Of a stretch of DNA of 64,000 nucleotides, positions 12,506-27,970 are shown in pieces (within the stretch, counting starts at the first letter, position 1; every line of letters starts with the position of its first letter). Source of the DNA: Megachile rotundata (Eukaryota > Arthropoda > Insecta > Hymenoptera > Megachilidae); contig NW_027473342.1 in NCBI RefSeq assembly GCF_050947335.1, forward strand, positions 372,001-436,000, given 5' to 3'. A program made the translations under genes and the position numbers. The notes below the pieces were generated by a model. The model was not told where the DNA came from and searched no databases. It saw only the letters and a program-made list of their open reading frames with translations.

Positions 12506-14227
12506 CACAATCACTCAATCACACAATCACACAATCACACGATCTCACAATCACACAATCACACAATCACACAATCACACAATCACACAAACACACAATC
12601 ACACAATCACACAATCACACAATCACACAGTACACACAATCACAATCACACAATCACAATTACACAATCGCAGAATCACACAATAACACAATCACACAAT
12701 CACACAAGCACACAATCACTCAATCACTCAATCACACAATCACACAATCACACAATCACAATCACACAATCACAATCACACAATCACAATCACAATCACA
12801 CAATCACAATCACACAATCACAATCACACAACCACAATCACACAATCACACAATCACACAATCACACAATCACACAATCACACAATCACACAATCACACA
12901 ATCACACAATCACACAATCACACAATCACACAACCACACAATCACACAAGCACACAGTCACTCAATCACACAATCACACACTCACACAATCACACAATCA
13001 CACAGTCACAATCACACAATCACACAATCACACAATCACATAATCACACAATCACACAATCACACAACCACACAATCACACAAGCACACAATCACTCAAT
13101 CAGACAATCACACACTCACACAATCACACAATCACACAATCACACAATCACACAATCACGCAATCACGCAATCACACAATCACACAATCACACAATCACA
13201 CAATCACACAAGCACACAATCACTCAATCACACAATCACACACTCATACAATCACACAGTCACAATCACACAATCACACAATCACCTAATCACACAATCA
13301 CACAATCACACAACCACACAATCGCACAAGCACACAATCACTCAATCAGACAATCACACACTCACACAATCACACAATCACACAATCACACAATCACATA
13401 ATCACACAATCACACAATCACACAATCACACAATCACACAATCACACAATCACACAATCACACAGTACACACAATCACAATCACACAATCACAATTACAC
13501 AAACGCACAATCACACAATCGCACAATCACACAATCACACAATCACACAGTCACACAATCACACTATCACACAATCACACAATCACACAATCACACAATC
13601 ACACAGTCACACAATCACACAATCACTCAATCACACAATCACACAATCACACAATCACACAATCACACAATCTCACAACCACACAATCACACAATCACAC
13701 AATCACACAACCACACACTCACACAATCACACAATCACACAATCACACAATCACACAATCACAATCACACAATCACGATTACACCATCACACAATCACAC
13801 TATCTCACAATCACACAATCACACAATCACACAATCACACAATCACACAATCACACAATCACACAATCGCACAATCACAATTACACAATCACACAATCAC
13901 ACAATCACACAATCACACACTCACACAATCACACAATCACACAATCACACAATCACACAATCACACACTCACACAATCACACAGACACAATCACACAATC
14001 ACAATCACACAATCACAATCACACAACCACAATCACACAATCACACAATCACACAATCACACAATCACACAATCACACAATCACACAATCACAAAATCAC
14101 ACAATCACACAATCACACAATCACACAATCACACAATCACACAATCACACAATCACACAATCACACAATCACACAATCACACAGTCACACAATCACACAA
14201 TCACACACTCACACAATCACACAATCA

Positions 14228-14384
14228 CACGATCACACAACCACACGATCACACGATCACACAATCACACAATCACGCAATCACAATCACGGTCACTCAA
14301 TCACGGTCACAAAATCACGGTCACACAATCACGGTCACACAATCGCGGTCACACAATCACGCAGTCACACAATCACGCAGTCAC
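14228..14384 (+). repeat. CpG cassette 7, hybrid H
   Basis: Same as cassette 4 at offset 7,420, including ACACAACC between the first two CGATC words and a single GCGGTC. It differs from its neighbours at 12,336 and 16,678, so two H subtypes alternate through 6.8-16.8 kb. Confidence 0.92.
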
Positions 14385-14919
14385 ACAATCACTCAATCAC
14401 ACAATCACACAATCACACAATCTCACAATCACACAATCACACAATCACACAATCACACAATCACACAATCACACAATCACACAATCACACAATCACACAA
14501 TCACACAATCACACAATCACACAGTACACACAATCACAATCACACAATCACAATTACACAATCGCACAATCACACAATAACATAATCACACAATCACACA
14601 AGCACACAATCACTCAATCACTCAATCACACAATCACACAATCACACAATCACAATCACACAATCACAATCACACAATCACAATCACACAATCACAATCA
14701 CAATAACACAATCACAATCACACAATCACAATCACACAACCACAATCACACAATCACACAATCACACAATCACACAATCACACAATCACACAATCACACA
14801 ATCACACAATCACACAATCACACAATCACACAATCACACAACCACACAATCACACAAGCACACAGTCACTCAATCACACAATCACACACTCACACAATCA
14901 CACAATCACACAGTCACAA

Positions 14920-17900
14920 TCACACAATCACACAATCACACAATCACCTAATCACACAATCACACAATCACACAACCACACAATCACACAAGCACACAAT
15001 CACTCAATCAGACAATCACACACTCACACAATCACACAATCACACAATCACACAATCACACAATCACACCATCACGCAATCACACAATCACACAATCACA
15101 CAATCACACAACCACACAATCACACAAGCACACAATCACTCAATCACACAATCACACACTCATACAATCACACTGTCACAATCACACAATCACACAATCA
15201 CCTAATCACACAATCACACAATCACACAACCACACAATCGCACAAGCACACAATCACTCAATCAGACAATCACACACTCACACAATCACACAATCACACA
15301 ATCACACAATCACATAATCACACAATCACACAATCACACAATCACACAATCACACAATCACACAATCACACAGTACACACAATCACAATCACACAATCAC
15401 AATTACACAAACGCACAATCACACAATCGCACAATCACACAATCACACAATCACACAGTCACACAATCACACTATCACACAATCACACAATCACACAATC
15501 ACACAATCACACAGTCACACAATCACACAATCACTCAATCACACAATCACACAATCACACAATCACACAATCACACAATCTCACAACCACACAATCACAC
15601 AATCACACAATCACACAACCACACACTCACACAATCACACAATCACACAATCACACAATCACACAATCACAATCACACAATCACGATTACACCATCACAC
15701 AATCACACTATCTCACAATCACACAATCACACAGTCACACAATCACACAATCACACAATCACACAATCACACAATCGCACAATCACAATTACACAATCAC
15801 ACAATCACACAATCACACAATCACACACTCACACAATCACACAATCACACAATCACACAATCACACACTCACACAATCACACAGACACAATCACACAATC
15901 ACAATCACACAATCACAATCACACAACCACAATCACACAATCACACAATCACACAATCACACAATCACACAATCACACAATCACAAAATCACACAATCAC
16001 ACAATCACACAACCACACAATCACACAACCACACAATCACACAACCACACAATCACTCAATCACACAATCACACACTCACACAATCACACAGTCACACAA
16101 TCACACAATCACACAATCACACAATCACACAACCACACAATCACACAACCACACAATCACTCAATCACACAATCACACACTCACACAATCACACAGTCAC
16201 ATTAACACAATCACACAATCACACAATCACCTAATCACACAATCACACAATCACAGAACCACACAATCACACAAGCACACAATCACTCAATCAGACAATC
16301 ACACACTCACACAATCACACAATCACACAATCACACAATCACATAATCACACAATCACACAATCACACAATCACACAATCACACAACCACACAATCACAC
16401 AATCACACAATCACACAATCACACAATCACCTAATCACACAATCACACAATCACACAACCACACAATGACACAAGCACACAATCACGCAATCACACAATC
16501 ACACACTCACACAGTCACAATCACACAGTCACAATCACACAATCACAATCACACAATCACAATCACACAATCACACAATCACACAATCACACAATCACAC
16601 AATCACACAATCACACAATCACACAATCACACAGTCACACAATCACACAATCACACACTCACACAATCACACAATCACACGATCACACAATCACACGATC
16701 ACACGATCACACAATCACACAATCACGCAATCACAATCACGGTCACTCAATCACGGTCACAAAATCACGGTCACACAATCACGGTCACACAATCGCGGTC
16801 ACACAATCGCGGTCACACAATCACGCAGTCACACAATCACGCAGTCACACAATCACTCAATCACACAATCACACAATCACACGATCTCACAATCACACAA
16901 TCACACAATCACACAATCACACAATCACACAAACACACAATCACACAATCACACAATCACACAATCACACAGTACACACAATCACAATCACACAATCACA
17001 ATTACACAATCGCAGAATCACACAATAACACAATCACACAATCACACAAGCACACAATCACTCAATCACTCAATCACACAATCACACAATCACACAATCA
17101 CAATCACACAATCACAATCACACAATCACAATCACAATCACACAATCACAATCACACAATCACAATCACACAACCACAATCACACAATCACACAATCACA
17201 CAATCACACAATCACACAATCACACAATCACACAATCACACAATCACACAATCACACAATCACACAATCACACAACCACACAATCACACAAGCACACAGT
17301 CACTCAATCACACAATCACACACTCACACAATCACACAATCACACAGTCACAATCACACAATCACACAATCACACAATCACATAATCACACAATCACACA
17401 ATCACACAACCACACAATCACACAAGCACACAATCACTCAATCAGACAATCACACACTCACACAATCACACAATCACACAATCACACAATCACACAATCA
17501 CGCAATCACGCAATCACACAATCACACAATCACACAATCACACAATCACACAAGCACACAATCACTCAATCACACAATCACACACTCATACAATCACACA
17601 GTCACAATCACACAATCACACAATCACCTAATCACACAATCACACAATCACACAACCACACAATCGCACAAGCACACAATCACTCAATCAGACAATCACA
17701 CACTCACACAATCACACAATCACACAATCACACAATCACATAATCACACAATCACACAATCACACAATCACACAATCACACAATCACACAATCACACAAT
17801 CACACAGTACACACAATCACAATCACACAATCACAATTACACAAACGCACAATCACACAATCGCACAATCACACAATCACACAATCACACAGTCACACAA

Positions 17901-18460
17901 TCACACTATCACACAATCACACAATCACACAATCACACAATCACACAGTCACACAATCACACAATCACTCAATCACACAATCACACAATCACACAATCAC
18001 ACAATCACACAATCTCACAACCACACAATCACACAATCACACAATCACACAACCACACACTCACACAATCACACAATCACACAATCACACAATCACACAA
18101 TCACAATCACACAATCACGATTACACCATCACACAATCACACTATCTCACAATCACACAATCACACAATCACACAATCACACAATCACACAATCACACAA
18201 TCACACAATCGCACAATCACAATTACACAATCACACAATCACACAATCACACAATCACACACTCACACAATCCCACAATCACACAATCACACAATCACAC
18301 AATCACACACTCACACAATCACACAGACACAATCACACAATCACAATCACACAATCACAATCACACAACCACAATCACACAATCACACAATCACACAATC
18401 ACACAATCACACAATCACACAATCACACAATCACAAAATCACACAATCACACAATCACAC
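14920..18460. repeat. Second, partial copy of the 4,342-base tandem repeat
   Basis: It follows 10,578-14,118 word for word at offset 4,342, with scattered single-base differences. The right end at about 18,460 coincides with the stretch that matches 1-944. It is about 3.5 kb long, so the tandem has about 1.8 periods in this window. Confidence 0.88.
16678..16847 (+). repeat. CpG cassette 8, hybrid H with doubled GCGGTC
   Basis: Copy of cassette 6 at offset 4,342 and of cassette 5 at offset 7,420. No difference from them was seen in the cassette itself. Confidence 0.92.
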
Positions 18461-19035
18461 AACCACACAATCACACAACCACACAATCACACAACCACAC
18501 AATCACTCAATCACACAATCACACACTCACACAATCACACAGTCACACAATCACACAATCACACAATCACACAATCACACAACCACACAATCACACAACC
18601 ACACAATCACTCAATCACACAATCACACACTCACACAATCACACAGTCACATTAACACAATCACACAATCACACAATCACCTAATCACACAATCACACAA
18701 TCACACAACCACACAATCACACAAGCACACAATCACTCAATCAGACAATCACACACTCACACAATCACACAATCACACAATCACACAATCACACAATCAC
18801 ACAATCACACAATCACACAATCACACAATCACACAATCACACAATCACACAATCACACAATCACACACTCACACAATCACACAGTCACAATCACACAATC
18901 ACACAATCACACAATCACACAATCACACAATCACAAAATCACACAACCACACAATCACACAATCACACAATCACACAGTCACAATCACACAATCACACAA
19001 TCACACAATCACACACTCACACAATCACACAATCA

Positions 19036-19132
19036 CACGATCACACAGTCACACGATCACACGATCACACAATCACACAATCACGCAATCACAATCACGG
19101 TCACTCAATCACGGCCACACAATCACGGTCAC
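19036..19132 (+). repeat. CpG cassette 9, type B
   Basis: Copy of cassette 1 at offset 17,516, with ACACAGTC between the first two CGATC words and ACGGCC kept. It lies 1,078 bases upstream of the next type A cassette, against 1,086 in the left copy. Confidence 0.93.
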
Positions 19133-20113
19133 ACAATCACACAATCACACAAGCACACAATCACTCAATCACACAATCACACACTCATACAATCCCACAG
19201 TCACAATCACACAATCACACAATCACCTAATCACACAATCACACAATCACACAACCACACAATCACACAAGCACACAATCACTCAATCAGACAATCACAC
19301 ACTCACACAATCACACAATCACACAACCACACAATCGCACAACCACAATCACACAATCACACAATCACACAATCACACAATCACACAATCACACAATCAC
19401 ACAATCACACAATCACACAACCACACAATCACACAACCACACAATCACACAACCACACAGTCACTCAATCACACAATCACACACTCACACAATCACACAG
19501 TCACAATCACACAATCACAATCACACAATCACACAATCACACACTCACACAATCACACAATCACACAATCACATAATCACACAATCACACAATCACACAA
19601 TCACACAATCACACAATCACACTATCACACAATCACACAATCACACAATCACACAATCACCTAATCACACAATCACACAATCACACAACCACACAATCAC
19701 ACAAGCACACAATCACTCAATCACACAATCACACACTCACACAATCACACAGTCACAATCACACAGTCACAATCACACAATCACAATCACACAATCACAA
19801 TCACACAATCACACAATCACACAATCACACAATCACACAATCACACAATCACACAATCACACAATCACACAATCACACAATCACACAATCACACAATCAC
19901 ACAATCACACAATCACACAATCACACAAGCACACAATCACTCAATCACACAATCACACACTCACACAATCACGCAGACAAAATCACACAATCACAATCAC
20001 ACAATCACAATCACACAATCACACAATCACACAATCACACAATCACACAATCACACAATCACACAATCACACAATCACACAATCACACAGTCACACAATC
20101 ACACAATCACAAT

Positions 20114-20299
20114 CACGCAATCACACAATCACGATTGCACAATCGTCGATCACACAATCACGATCACACAATCACGATGACACAATCACGGCCACACAAT
20201 CACGGTCACAAAATCACGGTCACACAATCACGGTCACACAATCGCGGTCACACAATCACGCAGTCACACAATCACACAGTCACACAATCACGCAGTCAC
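20114..20299 (+). repeat. CpG cassette 10, type A
   Basis: Copy of cassette 2 at offset 17,508, with CGTCG kept and the 7-base inverted repeat at 20,131-20,146. The regular 14-base CpG spacing is kept. Confidence 0.95.
20131..20146. other. Short inverted repeat in cassette 10
   Basis: ACGATTG and CAATCGT with spacer CA, the same 16 bases as at 2,623-2,638. Only the two type A cassettes with CGTCG have seven-base arms; the CGCCG form has six and the A' and C forms five. Confidence 0.85.
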
Positions 20300-22411
20300 A
20301 CAATCACTCAATCACACAATCACACAATCACACAATCACACAGTACACACAATCACAATCACACAATCACAATTACACAATCGCACAATCACACAATCAC
20401 ACAATCACACAATCACACAATCACACAGTCACACAATCACACAATCACACAATCACACAATCACACAATCACACAATCACACAATCACACAATCACACAA
20501 TCACACAATCACACAATCACACAACCACACAACCACACAATCACACAATCACACAACCCCACACTCACACAATCACTCAATCACACAATCACACAATCAC
20601 ACAATCACAATCACACAATCACAATTACACCATCACACAATCACACAATCTCACAATCACACAATCACACAATCACACAATCACACAATCACACAATCGC
20701 ACAATCACAATTACACAATCACACAATCACACAATCACACAATCACACAATCACACACTCACACAATCACACAATCACACAATCACACAATCACACAATC
20801 ACACACTCACACAATCACACAGACACAATCACACAATCACAATCACACAATCACAATCACACAATCACAATCACACAATCACAATCACACAACCACAATC
20901 ACACAATCACACAATCACACAATCACACAATCACACAATCACACAATCACACAATCACACAATCACACAATCACACAATCACACAATCACACAATCACAC
21001 AACCACACAATCACACACTCACACAATCACACAATCACACAATCACACAATCACAAAATCACACAACCACACAATCACACAACCACACAATCACACGATC
21101 ACACACTCACACAATCACACAGTCACAATCACACAATCACAATCACACAATCACAATCACACAACCACAATCACACAACCACAATCACACAACCACAATC
21201 ACACATTCACACAAACACACAATCACACAATCACACAATCACACAATCACACAATCACACAAGCACACAATCACTCAATCACACAATCACACACTCACAC
21301 AATCACACAGTCACAATCACACAGTCACAATCACACAATCACAATCACACAATCACAATCACACAATCACACAATCACACAATCACACAATCACACAATC
21401 ACACAATCACACAATCACACAATCACACAATCACACAATCACAAAATCACCTAATCACACAATCACACAATCACACAACCACACAATCACACAAGCACAC
21501 AATCACTCAATCAGACAATCACACACTCACACAATCACACAATCACACAATCACAAAATCACACAATCACACAATCACACAACCACACAATCACACAACC
21601 ACACAATCACTCAATCACACAATCACACACTCACACAATCACACAGTCACAATCACACAATCACACAATCACACAATCACACAATCACCTAATCACACAA
21701 TCACACAATCACACAACCACACAATCACACAAGCACACAATCACTCAATCAGACAATCACACACTCACACAATCACACAATCACACAATCACACAATCAC
21801 ACAATCACACAATCACACAATCACACAATCACACACTCACACAATCACACAATCACACAATCACAAAATCACACAACCACACAATCACACAACCACACAA
21901 TCACACAATCACACACTCACACAATCACACAGTCACAATCACACAATCACAATCACACAATCACAATCACACAACCACAATCACACAACCACAATCACAC
22001 ATTCACACAATCACACAATCACACAATCACACAATCACACAATCACACAATCACACAATCACACAATCACACAATCACACAATCACACAATCACACAATC
22101 ACACAATCACACAATCACACAATCACACAATCACACAATCACACAATCACACAATCACACAATCACACAATCACACAACCACACAATCACACAACCACAC
22201 AATCACTCAATCACACAATCACACACTCACACAATCACACAGTCACAATCACACAATCACAATCACACAATCACACAATCACACAATCACACACTCACAC
22301 AATCACACAATCACACAATCACACAATCACACACTCACACAATCACACAATCACACAATCACAATCACACAATCACACAATCACACAGTCACACAATCAC
22401 ACAATCACAAT

Positions 22412-22597
22412 CACGCAATCACACAATCACGATTGCACAATCGCCGATCACACAATCACGATCACACAATCACGATGACACAATCACGGCCACACAATCA
22501 CGGTCACAAAATCACGGTCACACAATCACGGTCACACAATCGCGGTCACACAATCACGCAGTCACACAATCACACAGTCACACAATCACGCAGTCAC
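22412..22597 (+). repeat. CpG cassette 11, type A
   Basis: Copy of cassette 3 at offset 17,516, with CGCCG at 22,442-22,446. It lies 2,298 bases after cassette 10. No further CpG cassette follows until 26,182. Confidence 0.95.
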
Positions 22598-24055
22598 ACA
22601 ATCACTCAATCACACAATCACACAATCACACAATCACACAGTACACACAATCACAATCACACAATCACAATTACACAATCGCACAATCACACAATCACAC
22701 AATCACACAATCACACAATCACACTGTCACACAATCACACAATCACACAATCACACAATCACACAATCACACAATCACACAATCACACAATCACACAATC
22801 ACACAATCACACAATCACACAATCACACAACCACACAACCACACAATCACACAATCACACAACCCCACACTCACACAATCACTCAATCACACAATCACAC
22901 AATCACACAATCACAATCACACAATCACAATTACACCATCACACAATCACACAATCTCACAATCACACAATCACACAATCACACAATCACACAATCACAC
23001 AATCGCACAATCACAATTACACAATCACACAATCACACAATCACACAATCACACAATCACACACTCACACAATCACACAATCACACAATCACACAATCAC
23101 ACAATCACACACTCACACAATCACACAGACACAATCACACAATCACAATCACACAATCACAATCACACAATCACAATCACACAATCACAATCACACAATC
23201 ACAATCACACAACCACAATCACACAATCACACAATCACACAATCACACAATCACACAATCACACAATCACACAATCACACAATCACACAATCACACAATC
23301 ACACAATCACACAATCACACAATCACACAATCACACAATCACACAATCACACAATCACACAACCACACAATCACACACTCACACAATCACACAATCACAC
23401 AATCACACAATCACAAAATCACACAACCACACAATCACACAACCACACAATCACACGATCACACACTCACACAATCACACAGTCACAATCACACAATCAC
23501 AATCACACAATCACAATCACACAACCACAATCACACAACCACAATCACACAACCACAATCACACATTCACACAAACACACAATCACACAATCACACAATC
23601 ACACAATCACACAATCACACAATCACACAATCACACAAGCACACAATCACTCAATCACACAATCACACACTCACACAATCACACAGTCACAATCACACAG
23701 TCACAATCACACAATCACAATCACACAATCACAATCACACAATCACACAATCACACAATCACACAATCACACAATCACACAATCACACAATCACACAATC
23801 ACACAATCACAAAATCACCTAATCACACAATCACACAATCACACAACCACACAATCACACAAGCACACAATCACTCAATCAGACAATCACACACTCACAC
23901 AATCACACAATCACACAATCACAAAATCACACAATCACACAATCACACAACCACACAATCACACAACCACACAATCACTCAATCACACAATCACACACTC
24001 ACACAATCACACAGTCACAATCACACAATCACACAATCACACAATCACACAATCA

Positions 24056-24530
24056 CACACTCACACAATCACACAATCACACAATCACACAACCACACAA
24101 TCACACAACCACACAATCACACAATCACACACTCACACAATCACACAGTCACAATCACACAATCACAATCACACAATCACAATCACACAACCACAATCAC
24201 ACAACCACAATCACACATTCACACAATCACACAATCACACAATCACACAATCACACAATCACACAATCACACAATCACACAATCACACAATCACACAATC
24301 ACACAATCACACAATCACACAATCACACAATCACACAATCACACAATCACACAATCACACAATCACACAATCACACAATCACACAATCACACAACCACAC
24401 AATCACACAACCACACAATCACTCAATCACACAATCACACACTCACACAATCACACAGTCACAATCACACAATCACAATCACACAATCACACAATCACAC
24501 AATCACACACTCACACAATCACACAATCAC
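24056..24530. repeat. Internal re-copy of about 21,840-22,305
   Basis: Block 1 ends abruptly and the order ACACACTC, ACACAACC twice, the ladder, ACACATTC, a long pure run and ACACAACC twice comes again as at about 21,840. ACACATTC is at 24,218 here. It is a short-range direct repeat with an offset of about 2,216. Confidence 0.78.
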
Positions 24531-24734
24531 ACAATCACACAATCACACAATCACACACTCACACAATCACACAGTCACAATCACACAATCACAATCACAC
24601 AATCACAATCACACAGTCACAATCACACAACCACAATCATACAATCACACAATCACACAATCACACAATCACACAATCACACAATCACACAATCACACAA
24701 TCACACAATCACACAATCACACAATCACACAATC

Positions 24735-24752
24735 ACACAGTACACACAGTAC
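24735..24752 (+). repeat. Doubled 9-base word ACACAGTAC
   Basis: Two ACACAGTAC words stand side by side, the only such pair found. The pair shows that the 9-base word is a true unit that can itself duplicate by slippage, and not a frame accident of one site. Confidence 0.85.
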
Positions 24753-25390
24753 ACACAATCACAATCACACAATCACAATTACACAATCGCACAATCACAC
24801 AATCGCACAATCACACAATCACACAATCACACAGTCACACAATCACACAATCACACAATCACACAATCACACAATCACACAATCACACACTCACACAATC
24901 ACACAGTCACAATCACACAATCACACAATCACACAATCACACAATCACAAGATCACACAACCACACAATCACACAATCACACAATCACACAGTCACACAA
25001 CCATACAATCACACAATCACACACTCACACAATCACACAACCACACAATCACACAACCACACAATCACACAATCACACACTCACACAATCTCACAGTCAC
25101 AATCACACAATCACAATCACACAATCACAATCACACAACCACAATCACACAACCACAATCACACAACCACAATCACACATTCACACAATCACACAATCAC
25201 ACAATCACACAATCACACAATCACACAATCACACAATCACACAATCACACAATCACACAATCACACAATCACACAATCACACAGTCACAATCACACAGTC
25301 ACAATCACACAATCACAATCACACAATCACAATCACACAATCACACAATCACACAATCACACAATCACACAATCACACAATCACACAATC

Positions 25391-26165
25391 ACAAAATCAC
25401 CTAATCACACAATCACACAATCACACAACCACACAATCACACAAGCACACAATCACTCAATCAGACAATCACACACTCACACAATCACACAATCACACAA
25501 TCACAAAATCACACAATCACACAATCACACAACCACACAATCACACAACCACACAATCACTCAATCACACAATCACACACTCACACAATCACACAGTCAC
25601 AATCACACAATCACACAATCACACAATCACGCAATCACCTAATCACACAATCACACAATCACACAACCACACAATCACACAAGCACACAATCACTCAATC
25701 AGACAATCACACACTCACACAATCACACAATCACACAATCACACAATCACACAATCACACAATCACACAATCACACATTCACACACTCACACAATCACAC
25801 AATCACACAATCACAAAATCACACAACCACACAATCACACAACCACACAATCACACAATCACACACTCACACAATCACACAGTCACAATCACACAATCAC
25901 AATCACACAATCACAATCACACAACCACAATCACACAACCACAATCACACAACCACAATCACACATTCACACAATCACACAATCACACAATCACACAATC
26001 ACACAATCACACAATCACACAATCACACAATCACACAATCACACAATCACACAATCACACAATCACACAATCACACAATCACACAATCACACAATCACAC
26101 AATCACACAATCACACAATCACACAATCACACAATCACACAACCACACAATCACACAACCACACA
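25391..26165. repeat. Re-copy of about 21,441-22,190
   Basis: ACAAAATC followed by ACCTAATC at 25,391 matches 21,441 (offset 3,950), then the AGACAATC phrase, the ladder with ACACATTC and a pure run of about 170 bases follow in the same order. One ACGCAATC at about 25,630 and one ACACATTC at about 25,775 are private. The stretch ends at the first type C cassette. Confidence 0.78.
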
Positions 26166-26179
26166 ATCACACAATCACA

Positions 26180-27970
26180 ATCACGCAATCCCACAATCAC
26201 GATTGCACAATCACAATCACACAATCACAATTACACCATCACACAATCACACAATCTCACAATCACACAATCACACAATCACACAATCGCACAATCACAC
26301 AATCGCACAATCACAATTACACAATCACACAATCACATAATCACACAATCACACACTCACACAATCACACAATCACACACTCACACAATCACACAGACAC
26401 AATCACACAATCACAATCACACAATCACAATCACACAATCACAATCACACAACCACAATCACACAATCACACAATCACACAATCACACAATCACACAATC
26501 ACACAATCACACAATCACACAATCACACAATCACACAATCACACAATCACACAATCACACAATCACACAATCACACAACCACACAATCGCACAAGCACAC
26601 AATCACTCAATCACACAATGACACACTCACACAATCACACAGTCACAATCACACAATCACATAATCACACAATCACCTAATCACACAATCACACAATCAC
26701 ACAACCACACAATCACACAAGCACACAATCACTCAATCAGACAATCACACACTCACACAATCACACAGTCACACAATCACATAATCACACAATCACACAA
26801 TCACACAATCACACAATCACACAATCACACAATCACCTAATCACACAATCAAACAATCACACAACCACACAACCACACAATCACACAATCACACAATCAC
26901 ACAATCACACAATCACGCAATCACACACTCACACAATCACACACTCACACAATCACACAATCACACAATCACAAAATCACACAACCACACAATCACACAA
27001 TCACACACTCACACAATCACACAGTCACAATCACACAATCAGAATCACACAATCACAATCACACAACCACAATCACACAACCACAATCACACAACCACAA
27101 TCACACATTCACACAATCACACAATCACACAATCACACAATCACACAATCACACAATCACACAATCACACAATCACACAATCACACAATCACACAATCAC
27201 ACAATCACACAATCACACAATCACACAATCACACAATCACACAATCACACAATCACACAATCACACACTCACACAATCACACAATCACACAATCACACAA
27301 TCACACACTCACACAATCACACAGTCACAATCACACAATCACAATCACACAATCACAATCACACAGTCACAATCACACAACCACAATCACACAATCACAC
27401 AATCACACAATCACACAATCACACAATCACACAATCACACAATCACACAATCACACAATCACACAATCACACAATCACACAATCACACAATCACACAATC
27501 ACACAATCACACAATCACGCAATCACACAATCACACAATCACACAATCACACAATCACACAATCACACAATCACACAATCACACAATCACACAATCACAC
27601 AATCACACAATCACACAATCACACAATCACACAACCACACAATCACAGAATCACACAGTACACACAATCACAATCACACAATCACAATTACACAATCGCA
27701 CAATCACACAATCGCACAATCACACAATCACACAATCACACAGTCACACAATCACACAATCACTCAATCACACAATCACACACTCACACAATCACACAGT
27801 CACAATCACACAATCACAATCACACAATCACACAATCACACACTCACACAATCACACAATCACACAATCACACAATCACATAATCACACAATCACACAAT
27901 CACACAATCACACAATCACACAATCACACAATCACACAATCACACAATCACACAATCACACAATCACACA
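26180..27970. repeat. Higher-order block 3, first copy (partner 32,193-34,005)
   Basis: The type C cassette (26,201 and 32,214), ATGAC near 26,620 and 32,649, and CAGAATC at 27,648 and 33,685 give offsets of 6,013, 6,029 and 6,037. The steps are 16 and 8 bases, which are whole units. About 27,118-27,262 is a pure run. The copies part near 27,970/34,005. Confidence 0.85.
26182..26212 (+). repeat. CpG cassette 12, type C (truncated A)
   Basis: Only the 5' part of type A is present: ACGCAATC, then a word with CCC where A has CAC, then ACGATTG-CA-CAATC. The CGG ladder is missing and ACAATC, ACACAATC, ACAATT, ACACCATC follow instead. It marks the change from left to right dialect. Five-base arms of the inverted repeat are kept. 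Confidence 0.9.

Larger units (their letters stand above)
10578..14918. repeat. First copy of the 4,342-base tandem repeat
   Basis: Landmarks recur at offset 4,342: ACACCATC at 10,728 and 15,070, the ATG at 12,124 and 16,466, ACACAACC at 12,829 and 17,171, CAAAATC at 14,092 and 18,434. The 1,278 bases from 12,124 give the same translation as those from 16,466. Cassettes 6 and 7 lie inside. The last 800 bases, from about 14,120, match 6,700-7,500. Confidence 0.9.
17517..24055. repeat. Higher-order block 1, right copy (partner 1-6,530)
   Basis: Nearly the same as 1-6,530 over about 6.5 kb. Differences are mostly whole 8-base units gained or lost in pure runs, for instance the run before the ACACAAGC at 19,929, one unit shorter than the run ending at 2,421. 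Private changes include CACTATC at about 19,620 and TCCCAC at about 18,270. It carries cassettes 9, 10 and 11. At the right end it switches to a re-copy of its own 21,840-22,300 part. Confidence 0.9.

Noticed and set aside
9046..17743. Open frames of 441, 425 and 425 codons starting with ATG at 9,046, 12,124 and 16,466
   Set aside because: The ATG comes from a single base change in a standard unit (ACAATGAC) that was copied with the block. The frames run through cassettes and pure repeat alike, so they are repeat products.
20135..25642. Open frames of 439 and 1,069 codons (20,135-21,454 and 22,433-25,642)
   Set aside because: They are copies of the left block frames with TTG starts. Unit slippage changes their length and ends, which a real coding sequence would not tolerate.
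26160..26220. Transposon insertion at the dialect border
   Set aside because: No terminal repeats, no target duplication and no non-satellite sequence were seen; only satellite words meet here.
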